NCBI RefSeq assembly: GCF_045679545.1
Contig: NZ_CP166194.1
Coordinates: 2,294,001-2,358,000 of the forward strand
Length of the DNA stretch: 64,000 bases
Source: Enterovibrio sp045679545
GTDB taxonomy: Bacteria; Pseudomonadota; Gammaproteobacteria; Enterobacterales; Vibrionaceae
Direction of reading: 5' to 3'
Under the pieces are notes generated by a model that worked only from the letters and a program-made list of their open reading frames with translations, had not been told where the DNA came from and did not search any database. Both the position numbers and the translations under genes were made by a program. Of this stretch, positions 45,523 to 55,347 are shown piece after piece (position 1 is the first letter of the stretch; each line of letters starts with the position of its first letter).

Positions 45523-46469
45523 CGGCTAGCCTCCATGTCTTTAGATTGATAATGGTGGAACAAGGTGATCGGGATAATCAACAACGCCAACATCACAATC
45601 GCCAATGCCGACGCAACAGGCCAATCGCGGTTATTGAAGAACTCTTGCCACAACACTTTACCTATCATCAGGGTTTCTGGGCCGCCTAGAAGTTCAGGGA
45701 TCACCACTTCACCCACCACAGGAATAAACACCAACATGGAACCGGCAATCACGCCCCCTTTTGATAAAGGCAATGTGACTTTCCAGAAGGTATTGAAGTT
45801 ACGTGATCCCAAATCCGCCGCAGCTTCAAGCAAACTGGTATCTAGCTTGACCAAGTTGGCATAAAGCGGCAACACCATGAATGGCAAGTAGGTATAGATA
45901 ATGCCGATGTAGACAGCAGTATTGGTATTGAGGATCTGGATAGGATCTGAAATCACACCAAGCCAAAGTAAAGAACTATTGATGATCCCCGAGTTACTCA
46001 ATAGACCCATCCATGCATACACTCGGATCAGGAACGACGTCCAAGATGGCAACATGATGAGCAGCAGCAAAACGGTTTGCATACGCGCAGGTGCACGAGC
46101 AATCGCATAGGCCATCGGATACCCCAGAAGGAGGCAACCTAGAGTGGAAAAGAACGCAATTTTGACTGAACTGAGATACGCGAGAACATACAGATCGTCT
46201 TCGAGGATCCGCAGATAGTTTTCGAGATTCAGCGTGATTTCAACCACGTCATCGACGTACTGCATAATCGCTTCATAAGGCGGTATGGCAATAGCGGCAC
46301 TGGAGAGGCTGATTTTAAATACGATAGCAAAGGGCATGGCAAAAAAGAGCAACAGCCAAAGGTAGGGCATGCCCATGGTAATGTGTCGCCCTTTGGGAAA
46401 CAGGACGCGTGATTTATGCGGTGCTTTCGCGTTGCTCCCGCTTTTCGCTGAAGAAGTTATTATCGTCAT
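45519..46469 (-). CDS. potH: Polyamine ABC transporter permease, PotH-like
   Basis: This 316-residue inner-membrane permease has about six helices. MPYLWLLLFFAMPFAIVFKI near residue 35 and the EAA-like EAAADLGSRNFNTFWKVTLP are typical of PotB/PotH. It overlaps both neighbours by 4 nt, showing tight translational coupling in the transporter operon. Confidence 0.92.
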   Translation of the reverse strand: MTIITSSAKSGSNAKAPHKSRVLFPKGRHITMGMPYLWLLLFFAMPFAIVFKISLSSAAIAIPPYEAIMQYVDDVVEITLNLENYLRILEDDLYVLAYLSSVKIAFFSTLGCLLLGYPMAYAIARAPARMQTVLLLLIMLPSWTSFLIRVYAWMGLLSNSGIINSSLLWLGVISDPIQILNTNTAVYIGIIYTYLPFMVLPLYANLVKLDTSLLEAAADLGSRNFNTFWKVTLPLSKGGVIAGSMLVFIPVVGEVVIPELLGGPETLMIGKVLWQEFFNNRDWPVASALAIVMLALLIIPITLFHHYQSKDMEASR

Positions 46470-47593
46470 ACTCGCAATACCACACCACTGGTGGCCTCCC
46501 AGCTGATGAACACTTCATCTTCCCACGTCGGCCGATCTTGGCGCCGAGAGATGTTCGCCATGCTACACATCACCACTTTGCCACTTGGCAAACGAACGTA
46601 ATAGACAGATGTGCCGCCGAGATAAGCGATATCATCCACGATGCCTTTGGCCCAGTTATGCTCCGCTTCTGGGCGCTCTCTGCTGATCAGTGCCTTTTCA
46701 GGCCGAACGGCTAACCATACTTTTTTGTCTTCCACATTGGTGGCAACACCATGACCGACAAAAATAGGCTGAGGGATTTCATGCGACTCAATCACACAGT
46801 GGTCGGTTTCATCCACCACTATCTCGCCTTCAAACATGTTCACCGAACCAATGAATTCTGCAATCATGCGGCTATTGGGGCTTTCGTAAATATCTGTTGG
46901 TGAGCCGGTTTGGGCAATCCACCCTTCATGCATGATGGAGATACGCCCGGCCATGGTCATGGCTTCTTCTTGATCGTGCGTCACCATCACACAGGTCACG
47001 CCAACACGTTCAAGAATCTCCACAACTTCCAACTGCATTTGGGTGCGCAGTTTTTTATCCAGCGCCCCCATGGGCTCATCGAGCAACAAAAGTTTTGGTC
47101 GTTTTGCCAATGAGCGTGCCAACGCAACACGTTGACGTTGACCACCAGAGAGTTGATGCGGTTTTCGTTTGGCATACGCTTCCATTCGCACCAGACGAAG
47201 CATTTCGGCGACATGAAGCTCGATTTCGGCCTTCTTCATCTTGTCTTGCTTCAATCCGAAGGCAATGTTCTGCGCCACCGTCATGTGTGGGAACAGTGCA
47301 TAGGATTGAAACATCATGTTAATTGGACGCTCGTACGGAGGCATATCAGTAATGTCTTCACCGTCGAGATATATTCTGCCGCTTGAAGGCTTTTCAAAGC
47401 CGGCGAGTATCCGCAGCAAGGTTGATTTTCCAGACCCAGATCCGCCCAATAATGAAAAGATCTCTCCTTTTTCAATCGTGAGGGACACATCATCCACGGC
47501 ACGAACATCGCCAAACAATTTGCTGATGCGATCAATTTTTAGCAGTTCCTGTTTCTTCTGCTGATTTTCAATAGGTTGCGGTTTATGACTCAC
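46466..47593 (-). CDS. potG: Polyamine ABC transporter ATPase, PotG-like
   Basis: This cytoplasmic ATPase energises the importer. I choose GTG at 47593 because GGGAGG lies about 9 nt upstream; the longer frame includes that site. The 375 residues contain Walker A GGSGSGKST, Q-loop MMFQSYALFPHMTV, signature LSGGQRQRVALAR, Walker B LLLLDEPMGALD and the switch His in VTHDQEEA. A C-terminal TOBE domain covers about residues 290-370. PotA for spermidine is closely related, but the context favours PotG. Confidence 0.92.
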   Translation of the reverse strand: MSHKPQPIENQQKKQELLKIDRISKLFGDVRAVDDVSLTIEKGEIFSLLGGSGSGKSTLLRILAGFEKPSSGRIYLDGEDITDMPPYERPINMMFQSYALFPHMTVAQNIAFGLKQDKMKKAEIELHVAEMLRLVRMEAYAKRKPHQLSGGQRQRVALARSLAKRPKLLLLDEPMGALDKKLRTQMQLEVVEILERVGVTCVMVTHDQEEAMTMAGRISIMHEGWIAQTGSPTDIYESPNSRMIAEFIGSVNMFEGEIVVDETDHCVIESHEIPQPIFVGHGVATNVEDKKVWLAVRPEKALISRERPEAEHNWAKGIVDDIAYLGGTSVYYVRLPSGKVVMCSMANISRRQDRPTWEDEVFISWEATSGVVLRV

Positions 47594-47644
47594 ACACGGA
47601 TCCTCCCTGTTACCACTCAGACGAACGCATATCCTGAACACAGC

Positions 47645-47672
47645 GAGAGAGCCGCATTGATTGCGGCTCTCT
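47645..47672 (-). other. mRNA hairpin between potF and potG
   Basis: GAGAGAGCCGCA and TGCGGCTCTCT form an 11-bp GC-rich stem with a short loop, placed 12 nt after the potF stop. There is no T-run on either strand. This is common after a binding-protein gene; it may protect potF mRNA so the binding protein is made in excess. Confidence 0.6.
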
Positions 47673-47683
47673 GGTTGGTAAGG

Positions 47684-48802
47684 TTATTGACCTGTTTTCA
47701 TTCGGGTCCAGTTACGTGTTTTGATGCGGCTAATTTTGAGCGGTAAGACTTCTGATACGAACAGCTTTTCCATGACGTCTGGCGTCGGATAAATGGAGGG
47801 GTTGTTCAGCACATCCTGATCAATCAGGGTGTTAGAGGCGATATTAGGGTTAGCATACGCCACGTAATCGGTGATAGGTGCGATCACTTCAGGACGCAGA
47901 ACGTAGTTGATAAAGGTGTGTGCGTTTTTGGCGTTTTTCGCATCCGCTGGGATTGCCATCATGTCGAACCAGATATTGGCACCGCCACTAGGAATGGCGT
48001 ATTCAATCACCTGTCCATTGTCTGCTTCTTCCGCACGATACGCCGCTTGGAAAATATCACCGGAAAAACCAAAGGCCAAACAAATGTCGCCATTGGCTAA
48101 ATCGGTTATGTAGCGCGACGAGTGGAAATAGGTAATGTGAGGGCGGATTTTAGCCAGTGCATCTGACGCCTTTTCATAATCCGCTTTATTGGTCGAGTTT
48201 GGATCCAAACCTAAATATTGCAGCACTTGCGGCAACACTTCATCGGCGGAATCTAGCATGGCAACGCCACACTCTTGCAACTTGGACACGTACTGCGGGT
48301 CCATCAGAAGGTCGAGCTTATTTTCAGGCAACTTATCGCCCAAAATAGCGGTGACTTTTTCAGCATTGTAACCAATGCCATTGGTGCCCCAAAGGTAAGG
48401 AATCGCGTATTTATTTCCAGGGTCGGCCATTTCCAAGCGTTTCATTAACGCCGGGTCCAAATTTTTCATATTGGTCAGCAGGCTTTTATCCAGTGGCTTA
48501 AACGCCCCCGCAGTGATCTGCTTAGCTAAGAAGTTGTTGGACGGCACAACGAGATCGTAGCCAGAATTGCCTGACAGCAGCTTAGCTTCAAGGACGTCGT
48601 TACTGTCGTACACGTCATAGGTGACTTTAATGCCTGTTTCTTTTTCGAAATTCTCTATCGTGTCTTCGGCGATATAATCGCTCCAATTGTAGATACGCAG
48701 AATTTCTTCCGCTTGAACGCTTGTTGAAATCATCAGTCCCGATGATGCCAATAGCCCCGCAAGGGTCATTGCCGTGGTCTTATTGCGAATTGCCATTTTC
48801 AT
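47684..48802 (-). CDS. potF: Periplasmic putrescine-binding protein, PotF-like
   Basis: This 372-residue periplasmic protein has a signal peptide (cleavage near SVQAEEILRIYNWSDYI). LRIYNWSDYIAEDTI at the mature N-terminus is the PotD/PotF hallmark, with acidic and aromatic ligand residues further on (SNNFLAKQI, YLWGTNGIGYN, CLAFGFSGDIFQA). The start is ATG at 48802, with AAGGAGAG upstream. It is the first gene of the potFGHI-puuB unit. Paralogues can bind spermidine, so putrescine is inferred from context. Confidence 0.93.
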   Translation of the reverse strand: MKMAIRNKTTAMTLAGLLASSGLMISTSVQAEEILRIYNWSDYIAEDTIENFEKETGIKVTYDVYDSNDVLEAKLLSGNSGYDLVVPSNNFLAKQITAGAFKPLDKSLLTNMKNLDPALMKRLEMADPGNKYAIPYLWGTNGIGYNAEKVTAILGDKLPENKLDLLMDPQYVSKLQECGVAMLDSADEVLPQVLQYLGLDPNSTNKADYEKASDALAKIRPHITYFHSSRYITDLANGDICLAFGFSGDIFQAAYRAEEADNGQVIEYAIPSGGANIWFDMMAIPADAKNAKNAHTFINYVLRPEVIAPITDYVAYANPNIASNTLIDQDVLNNPSIYPTPDVMEKLFVSEVLPLKISRIKTRNWTRMKTGQ

Positions 48803-48941
48803 GTGCTCTCCTTAGGGTCCTTTCAGAGTCGGAGATAGAGCGCGCTACCACATCCCTGTCTCCCAACCAGATGTTTCCAATCTGGCCAACTGGTTTGCGC
48901 GTATCGAAACACGCGCATTGCGATAATCCTTTTATATAACG

Positions 48942-50330
48942 CTACACTGCGCCGAGGTCTTGAAGATGCTCGAAGGTGAGATCCAAGGCCAAACGCGCTT
49001 TTTCAATCAGTTCATCGACTTCCAAATGAGAGATAACAAGCGGTGGGCTGATAATCATGGTGTCGCCGCACGCCCGCATGACCAGGCCATTTTCAACACT
49101 CAAATCACGACAGATCCCGCCAATACCTACTGATTCATCAAACCGTGTTCGTGTGGCTTTGTCTTTGACCAGTTCGATGGCTGCCACCAGCCCCAACCCT
49201 CGCGCTTCACCCACTAAAGGGTGATCCGCCAAGGTCTGCCACTGTTGTTGCAAATAAGGGCCAATATCTTCTTTGACGTACTGAACGAGATTCTTCTCTT
49301 TCATTACGCGAAGATTTTCCAATGCGACCGCCGCCGAGACAGGATGACCGGAATAGGTGTAACCGTGGTTAAAGTCACCGCCTTTTTCTTCAAACACCTT
49401 CGCCACGCGATCGCTAACAATCACGCCACCCATAGGGATGTATCCCGATGTCATGCCCTTGGCTATCGGCATAAAATCGGGCGTGATGCCAAAGTGCTGA
49501 CTACCAAACCATTCACCGGTTCGGCCAAAGCCACAAATCACTTCGTCCGCGATCATTAAAATATCGTACTTCGCCAGAATGCGGTTGATTTCAGGCCAAT
49601 AGGTCGACGGCGGGATCACCACACCGCCCGCGCCTTGGAAAGGTTCGGCAATAAATGCAGCGACCTTGTCTTCACCGATTTCAAGAATGGCTTTTTCCAG
49701 CTCTTGCGCCGTTTGGATGCCAAACTCTTCAGGCGTGAGATCACCGCCTTCGCCAAACCAATATGGCTGTGGAATATGATGAATACCCGGTATAGGCAGC
49801 CCACCTTGCTTATGCATGGCTTTCATACCGCCCAAGCTGGCACCTGCAACAGTCGAGCCGTGATAGCCATTGTGGCGTCCGATGATAGTGAATTTTTCAG
49901 GTTGCCCTTTCACCGTCCAATAGTGACGCACCATACGAAGCACGGTGTCGTTTGATTCCGAGCCTGAACCTGTGAAAAACACTTGGTTCATGTGCGCAGG
50001 TGCAAGATCGGCTATTTCTTTCGCCAGCTCCACAACAGGTGGATGAGCACACTGGAAGAAACTGTTGTAGTAAGGAAGCTCAAGCATTTGGCGATGCGCG
50101 GCGTCGGCCAATCTTTTCTCGCCGTAGCCGATGTTGGTGCACCAAAGACCTGCCATGCCATCCAAGATGCGGTTGCCATTGCTGTCCCAAATGTAAACAC
50201 CCTCAGCGCGCACAATCATGCGCGCGCCCTTCTCTCTCAGCGTTTTTGAATCGCTGAATGGGTGCAAATAGTGTGCGTTATCGAGCGCTTGCAGTGTTTC
50301 GGTATTTAGGTGTTGCGCGACGTGTGCCAT
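48942..50330 (-). CDS. Class III aminotransferase, putrescine/GABA-type (SpuC/PuuE-like)
   Basis: This 462-residue PLP enzyme belongs to the class III aminotransferases. I choose ATG at 50330, with GGAGG five nt upstream, over the first ATG. TGSGSESNDTVLRMVRHYW binds the cofactor phosphate, ILMIADEVICGFGRTG carries the PLP Asp, and PIAKGMTSGYIPMGGV contains the Lys. It resembles SpuC-type putrescine-pyruvate aminotransferases. It lies between the importer and the gamma-glutamylputrescine synthetase, so it may act on putrescine directly or on GABA at the end of the Puu route. Confidence 0.87.
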   Translation of the reverse strand: MAHVAQHLNTETLQALDNAHYLHPFSDSKTLREKGARMIVRAEGVYIWDSNGNRILDGMAGLWCTNIGYGEKRLADAAHRQMLELPYYNSFFQCAHPPVVELAKEIADLAPAHMNQVFFTGSGSESNDTVLRMVRHYWTVKGQPEKFTIIGRHNGYHGSTVAGASLGGMKAMHKQGGLPIPGIHHIPQPYWFGEGGDLTPEEFGIQTAQELEKAILEIGEDKVAAFIAEPFQGAGGVVIPPSTYWPEINRILAKYDILMIADEVICGFGRTGEWFGSQHFGITPDFMPIAKGMTSGYIPMGGVIVSDRVAKVFEEKGGDFNHGYTYSGHPVSAAVALENLRVMKEKNLVQYVKEDIGPYLQQQWQTLADHPLVGEARGLGLVAAIELVKDKATRTRFDESVGIGGICRDLSVENGLVMRACGDTMIISPPLVISHLEVDELIEKARLALDLTFEHLQDLGAV

Positions 50331-50400
50331 GGCGACCTCCACATCCTTGTCGTTTAAATCAATAGCAACCCAATAGGTTGTCTTCCATATTGCGTTGTTA

Positions 50401-51747
50401 TTACACCGTCAGTAGCAAGAACTCACGTTCCCAAGAACTGATCACACGCTTGAAGTTTTCCTGCTCTTTTCGCTTCACCGCGATATAGCCCTTGGCGAAC
50501 GCTTCTCCCAAGTAATCAGAAACTTCGTCGCAGTTTTCCATGCGCTCAAGCGCACTTTCTAAGGTATAAGGCAAGGTTGGACTTCTGATTTCGTAGCCAC
50601 GGCCTTGCGCTGGCGGCGTCGGTTTTAGCTCTCTAACCATGCCGATGTAGCCACATAACAAACTGGCTGCAATCGCGAGATAGGAGTTGGCATCTGCGCC
50701 CGGCAAGCGGTTTTCAATGCGTCGATTTTGCGGCGAGCAGCTTGGTACACGTAATCCGCAGGTTCGGTTTTCCTCCCCCCATTCAACATTGACGGGGGCA
50801 GAGGTATCAGGCAGGAAGCGACGGAACGAATTCACGTTGGGCGCGAACATGGGCAGCATTTCAGGAATGAATTGTTGAAGACCTGCAATGTAGCCGTAGA
50901 AGAGTGATGAGCTGGTGCCATCTTCGTTGGTAAAAATGTTTTTACCCGTTTCAACATCCAAAATACTCTGATGTAAGTGCATCGCACTACCCGGTTCATC
51001 GGTGATTGGCTTAGACATAAAGGTCGCGACCACCTGATGCTTTAGTGCGGCTTCACGCAAGGTGCGTTTAAACAAAAACACCTGATCCGCCAACACCAAT
51101 GGGTCACCATGGCTGAAGTTGATTTCCATCTGTGCCACCCCTTCTTCATGAATCAGGGTATCAATGGCAAGCCCTTGCTGTTCGCACCAATCGTACATGT
51201 CTTCAAACAGCGGATCGAATTCATTGGCGGCGTCAATGGAGAAAGATTGACGCCCCGTTTCCATGCGACCTGAACGTCCGATGGGCGGCTTGAGCGGTAG
51301 ATCAGGGTCTTCACTACGCGCCGTCAGGTAAAATTCCATTTCCGGCGCAACAACCGGTTTCCAGTTTCGCTCTTCATAAAGCTTGAGGACTTTTTTGAGC
51401 ACATTGCGCGGTGACAGCTCTATGGGATTGCCCATTTTGTCAAACGAGTCGTGAATGATCTGCGCGGTTTTTTCTATCGTCCACGGCAAGAGATATACGG
51501 CACTCTCGTCTGGTTTGCAGATAAAATCGATGTCTGCTTCGTCAAGCAGTGAATAGAAAATGTCATCATCGACATAATCCCCTGTCACGGTTTGCAGCAG
51601 AACACTCTCAGGTAAACGCATTTCACCTTCGTGGATAAATTTATCCACGGGTGCAATTTTGCCACGTGCTATGCCGGATAAGTCGCTAACGACACATTCG
51701 ACTTCAGTGATTTCATTGTCCATTAACCATTTTTTAAGCTTACTCAT
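50401..51747 (-). CDS. puuA: Gamma-glutamylputrescine synthetase-like glutamine synthetase (copy 1)
   Basis: This glutamine-synthetase-fold enzyme probably ligates glutamate to putrescine with ATP. I choose ATG at 51747 (MSKLKKWL), giving 448 residues; it overlaps the puuD-like gene by 8 nt. VAPEMEFYL, EEGVAQMEINFSHGDPL, GSAMHLHQS, NVNSFRRF and ENRTCGLRVP are the metal, ATP and glutamate motifs. The adenylylation-site Tyr region of GlnA is not present. It is transcribed downstream of puuD-like 51740-52513. Substrate assignment rests on context. Confidence 0.88.
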   Translation of the reverse strand: MSKLKKWLMDNEITEVECVVSDLSGIARGKIAPVDKFIHEGEMRLPESVLLQTVTGDYVDDDIFYSLLDEADIDFICKPDESAVYLLPWTIEKTAQIIHDSFDKMGNPIELSPRNVLKKVLKLYEERNWKPVVAPEMEFYLTARSEDPDLPLKPPIGRSGRMETGRQSFSIDAANEFDPLFEDMYDWCEQQGLAIDTLIHEEGVAQMEINFSHGDPLVLADQVFLFKRTLREAALKHQVVATFMSKPITDEPGSAMHLHQSILDVETGKNIFTNEDGTSSSLFYGYIAGLQQFIPEMLPMFAPNVNSFRRFLPDTSAPVNVEWGEENRTCGLRVPSCSPQNRRIENRLPGADANSYLAIAASLLCGYIGMVRELKPTPPAQGRGYEIRSPTLPYTLESALERMENCDEVSDYLGEAFAKGYIAVKRKEQENFKRVISSWEREFLLLTV

Positions 51748-52513
51748 ATTCTTTCTCACGCGAATTCGCTCTTTGTCTGCAGGCATTTCCGAATACTTCG
51801 AAGATAGCTGAATAAAAAGGATTTTTTGTGACTTCCCACTCAGGATGCCACTGAACCCCTAAAGCGAAATTTTTTGCATCTATGACAGAGACAGCCTCTA
51901 TCAACCCATCTGGCGCATACGCTTCTGGTCGCAAACCCTTGCCTAGTCGGTCAATCCCCTGTGTATGCACAGAATTAACGTCGGCAGAGGTGCGACCCCA
52001 CGCCTCGTAGAGAAGGCCCCCAGGTTCGATGTTAATTGTGTGAGAAATGCCGTACTGATCACCTACTGGTGCAGTTTTGTCTTCGCGATGTTCAATAAAA
52101 CCACCCACGTCATGAAGTCTTTGATGCAACGTCCCCCCCATCACCACGTTCATTTCCTGAAACCCACGACAAATCGCAAACACAGGCACGCCCATCTCAA
52201 TCGCCATTTTCATTAGCGGTAAGGTCGTTGAATCGCGCTTGGGGTCATGGTCAGTACCAGGCTCGCTAGGTGTGCCTTGATAATGATGAGGTTCGATATT
52301 GGAAGGAGAGCCCGTAAACAGAATGCCGTCGAGCGATGCAAGCAGTTGTTTCATTGGCAACGTATTACCCAATGCAGGAATAATTAGCGGACAACAACCT
52401 GAACCATCAACAACACCTTTGACATATTTATCGCCAGCAATATGAAAAGGATGTAACCCCAACTGAGAACTACACCCTGTTACGCCGACCAATGGAGTTG
52501 TTGAACACTGCAT
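51740..52513 (-). CDS. puuD: Gamma-glutamyl-GABA hydrolase, PuuD-like
   Basis: This class I glutamine-amidotransferase-fold hydrolase likely splits gamma-glutamyl-GABA into glutamate and GABA. I choose ATG at 52513 because AGAGGAC lies just before it and the 257-residue product then starts at the conserved PLVGVTGC. The nucleophile Cys is in FAICRGFQEMNV and the catalytic His/Glu in VQWHPEWE. E. coli PuuD has 254 residues. It heads the puuD-puuA unit and is divergent from a second GS-like gene. Confidence 0.9.
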   Translation of the reverse strand: MQCSTTPLVGVTGCSSQLGLHPFHIAGDKYVKGVVDGSGCCPLIIPALGNTLPMKQLLASLDGILFTGSPSNIEPHHYQGTPSEPGTDHDPKRDSTTLPLMKMAIEMGVPVFAICRGFQEMNVVMGGTLHQRLHDVGGFIEHREDKTAPVGDQYGISHTINIEPGGLLYEAWGRTSADVNSVHTQGIDRLGKGLRPEAYAPDGLIEAVSVIDAKNFALGVQWHPEWEVTKNPFYSAIFEVFGNACRQRANSREKEYE

Positions 52514-52843
52514 ACCGTCCTCTGCTCTATCATGCATTCCATGTAAATTATGATATGTAAAAAACAATATCACCACGTAATGCGTTCGTTTTTTCACACG
52601 CTACACGTTAAAAATAAATTACGCAAGTGACCAAACCAACAAAAACGATCGATTTATTTATCAATCCATTAACATTTACAAAGCATCGCTAATTGCCTGA
52701 TTTATCCAATCTTATCGCATTGATTTACGGCTAAAAGCTGGATTTTGTGACACGCGACGCGGTTGACAATGTTGGCGGTTTACTATTCACTCAAGGGTAT
52801 CCACTGGAGTGGCTAATATAATTTACACTTAGGCAGGTGTTTT

Positions 52844-54253
52844 ATGCGATATCAAACAGACAGGGAAATGTTTACGGAAGCGGATGCGAATTCCGCGAGT
52901 GCCTCAGAGGCCGAGGAGTTTCTTCGTAAAAACCCTGATATAGAATACGTCGACTTACTCATTATCGACATGCATGGCATTGTGCGAGGTAAGCGCGTTG
53001 AAAAAGACAAGCTTAAAGCCGCGTATGAAACGGGCATCGGCCTGCCTCTGTCTATCTACGGCCTCGATATCACCGGAACATCCGTCGAAGAAACGGGGCT
53101 AGGATTAGATATTGGTGAATCTGACGCATACTGTTTTCCCGTTTCCGGCTCATTGACCACGCAACCGTGGCAAAAACGCCCTATCGCTCAACTTCTTTTA
53201 GAGATGTATGAAGACGAAGAAACGCCCTTTTTTGCCGACCCACGAAAAATTCTTCGTCGAATCGTACGAAAAATGAAGGAAAAAGGGCTAACTGCAGTTT
53301 CTGCTTTTGAGATTGAGTTTTACCTCATCGACAGTAAATCTGACGGCAAGGTTCCTCAACCACCTATCTCCCCTGTCACGGGCAAACGCCCAACCAACAC
53401 ACAAGTCTATTCGCTGGATGATCTCGACCATTACTCAGACATGCTCACGGGCATCATTGACACGGCACGCGAGCAAGGCTTGCCCGCTGACGCGATCGTG
53501 GCTGAATCTGCACCCGGTCAGTTTGAAATCAACCTAAACCATACCAATGACCCCTTGGCAGCGTGTGACCACGCAGTGCTACTTAAACGCGTCATTAAAC
53601 AAACAGCGCATGCCCATAAGTTTGATACCACCTTCATGGCCAAACCTTACGCGGATCAAGCGGGCAATGGCATGCACGTTCATATCAGTGTGGTGGATGA
53701 CAAGGGCGTCAACATATTCCAACCGGACGAAAACGGTGAATTTCCAGACATCATGCGCCACGCGGTCGGCGGCATGTTAGAGTTACTTCCGGAATACATG
53801 GCGATACTGTGTCCCAATATCAACTCATTCCGCCGTTTTGGTCCTGACTTTTATGTGCCTAATTCGTCGAGTTGGGGGTTCGAGAATCGAACCACGGCGC
53901 TTCGCATCCCCGATGACACTCTCGAAGCCACGCGCATTGAACACCGTGTTGCGGGCACTGACGCCAACCCGTATTTGATGATGAGCGCGCTGCTTGCAGC
54001 CATGATGTACGGTATTGAACATAAAGTAGAGCCACCTGAACCTGTCGTCGGCAATGCTTATGAACTGGATATCGAGCCGCTTCCTACCAACCTACGAGAT
54101 GCCCTTCGTCTTCTCTCTAGCTCAGAAATGATGAAGCACTATTTAGGATCCGATTTCGTTGAAGTGTTTGTCACGTGCAAAGAGAAAGAGTTGGAGCAGT
54201 TCGAAAAACACATTACTGATATAGAATACGATTGGTATTTGCATTCATTTTGA
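52844..54253 (+). CDS. Glutamine-synthetase-like gamma-glutamylpolyamine synthetase (copy 2)
   Basis: This is a second GS-fold enzyme, with 469 residues and a longer N-terminus than copy 1. Key motifs are visible: FEIEFYLIDS, ESAPGQFEINLNHTNDPL, GNGMHVHISV, NINSFRRFGPD and ENRTTALRIP. It lacks the GlnA adenylylation region, so it is more likely a gamma-glutamylamine ligase than housekeeping glutamine synthetase. It is divergent from puuD. It may handle a different amine from copy 1, such as spermidine or a monoamine; this is speculation. The 330-bp gap between it and puuD is AT-rich and probably holds both promoters. Confidence 0.85.
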   Translation: MRYQTDREMFTEADANSASASEAEEFLRKNPDIEYVDLLIIDMHGIVRGKRVEKDKLKAAYETGIGLPLSIYGLDITGTSVEETGLGLDIGESDAYCFPVSGSLTTQPWQKRPIAQLLLEMYEDEETPFFADPRKILRRIVRKMKEKGLTAVSAFEIEFYLIDSKSDGKVPQPPISPVTGKRPTNTQVYSLDDLDHYSDMLTGIIDTAREQGLPADAIVAESAPGQFEINLNHTNDPLAACDHAVLLKRVIKQTAHAHKFDTTFMAKPYADQAGNGMHVHISVVDDKGVNIFQPDENGEFPDIMRHAVGGMLELLPEYMAILCPNINSFRRFGPDFYVPNSSSWGFENRTTALRIPDDTLEATRIEHRVAGTDANPYLMMSALLAAMMYGIEHKVEPPEPVVGNAYELDIEPLPTNLRDALRLLSSSEMMKHYLGSDFVEVFVTCKEKELEQFEKHITDIEYDWYLHSF

Positions 54254-54299
54254 CGCCTTTACTGCGCGTTTTCATTGACTGCACTGCCCTAGACTTCGA

Positions 54300-54334
54300 A
54301 AATGAGCCGGATTATTTTAATTCGGTTCATTTTT
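54300..54334 (+). terminator. Terminator after the second GS-like gene
   Basis: AATGAGCCG and CGGTTCATT pair (one G-U) around an AT-rich loop, followed by TTTTT. It ends directly at the start codon of the ychJ-like gene. Confidence 0.75.
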
Positions 54335-54335
54335 C

Positions 54336-54836
54336 ATGACTGCACAGCTTTCAACACCGTCGAAACCGACACTTTGCCCATGTGGCAGCCAACAAGCTTA
54401 CAGCCACTGCTGCGAGCCTATTCATCAGCAACATAGCAACGCGGATCACCCAGAAAAGCTCATGCGAGCGCGTTACAGCGCCCACGTGGTTGGGTTAGTG
54501 GACTTTGTTGTTGCGACCTATCACGTCTCTTGCCACGCTGAAGAGCATCGCGAGGCCATTGCCAAATCGGTAAAAAGTAAATGGCAAATGCTGCAAGTGC
54601 TGTCGAGCTCTGTTGATGACGGTGGCAAGCAGGGCTTCGTCGAATTCAAAGCCCACTATGTAGAAGACGGTACACCTTACTGCTTGCACGAAAAATCCCG
54701 TTTTGTGACGGAAGAAAAAGACGGTGAGACCCTTTGGTTTTACATCGATGGCGAATACCCGAAAGCCGAGAAAGTGGGCAGGAACGACCCTTGTCCATGT
54801 GGAAGTGGCAAAAAGCACAAGAAGTGCTGCGGTTAG
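54336..54836 (+). CDS. ychJ: YchJ family protein with SEC-C zinc motifs
   Basis: This 166-residue protein (UPF0225/YchJ) has two SEC-C type zinc-binding motifs: CPCGSQQAYSHCC at the N-terminus and CPCGSGKKHKKCC at the very end. The middle domain (about 40-140) contains LMRARYSAHVVGLVDFVVATY, typical of YchJ. The function of the family is not known. The start follows a terminator stem with no clear ribosome site of its own. Confidence 0.9.
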   Translation: MTAQLSTPSKPTLCPCGSQQAYSHCCEPIHQQHSNADHPEKLMRARYSAHVVGLVDFVVATYHVSCHAEEHREAIAKSVKSKWQMLQVLSSSVDDGGKQGFVEFKAHYVEDGTPYCLHEKSRFVTEEKDGETLWFYIDGEYPKAEKVGRNDPCPCGSGKKHKKCCG

Positions 54837-54896
54837 AAAACACTCAAGCTGATTGATTTTTGGTCGATATGTAGGGGGAGCAACTCATGAGGACAT

Positions 54897-55088
54897 ATGA
54901 TGGCTTGGTTCCCCAACTTCTCAGACTATTCACCACAAAAAGTGAATAACGTCTCGAAGCAGAATAAGACAGAACAACAAAAGCAAAAGCTTGCTGACGA
55001 AGAAGAAGATCATGCTGACGCTCACATCGAGCAAGAACCCGCATCGAAAGACAAGAAAAACGACGGGTTGTTAGATGTTTATGTCTGA
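54897..55088 (+). CDS. Small acidic/hydrophilic hypothetical protein
   Basis: This is a 63-residue frame starting at ATG 54897 (or 54900), with ATGAGGA upstream as a possible ribosome site. The product is Lys/Glu/Asp/Gln-rich with no membrane helix or signal, and probably disordered in the middle. No domain is recognised. It lies between ychJ and the his leader. The composition and a plausible ribosome site support a real gene, but homologues would be needed to confirm it. Confidence 0.45.
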   Translation: MMAWFPNFSDYSPQKVNNVSKQNKTEQQKQKLADEEEDHADAHIEQEPASKDKKNDGLLDVYV

Positions 55089-55347
55089 TCGAACTAACCT
55101 TTGCCTTATTGTTGGACTTTCATTCTCTACCCCCTGTTCCGTCGCAAAGTAAACAAAAGAAAAGTGTCATAAAACCTTAGCGAAATCTGCCTTTATACAC
55201 CCACGCTCTTACCCTTTTAAGCCATTGCGCTTTCTCTTAGTCGCTAAATCGTTAAACACACAAATTACTTGTTGCAATATTTAATGAGTTTGTTAGTGTT
55301 GAGCCCAAGCAAACGTTTACTCGTTTACATATTGAGAGAAGACAAAA

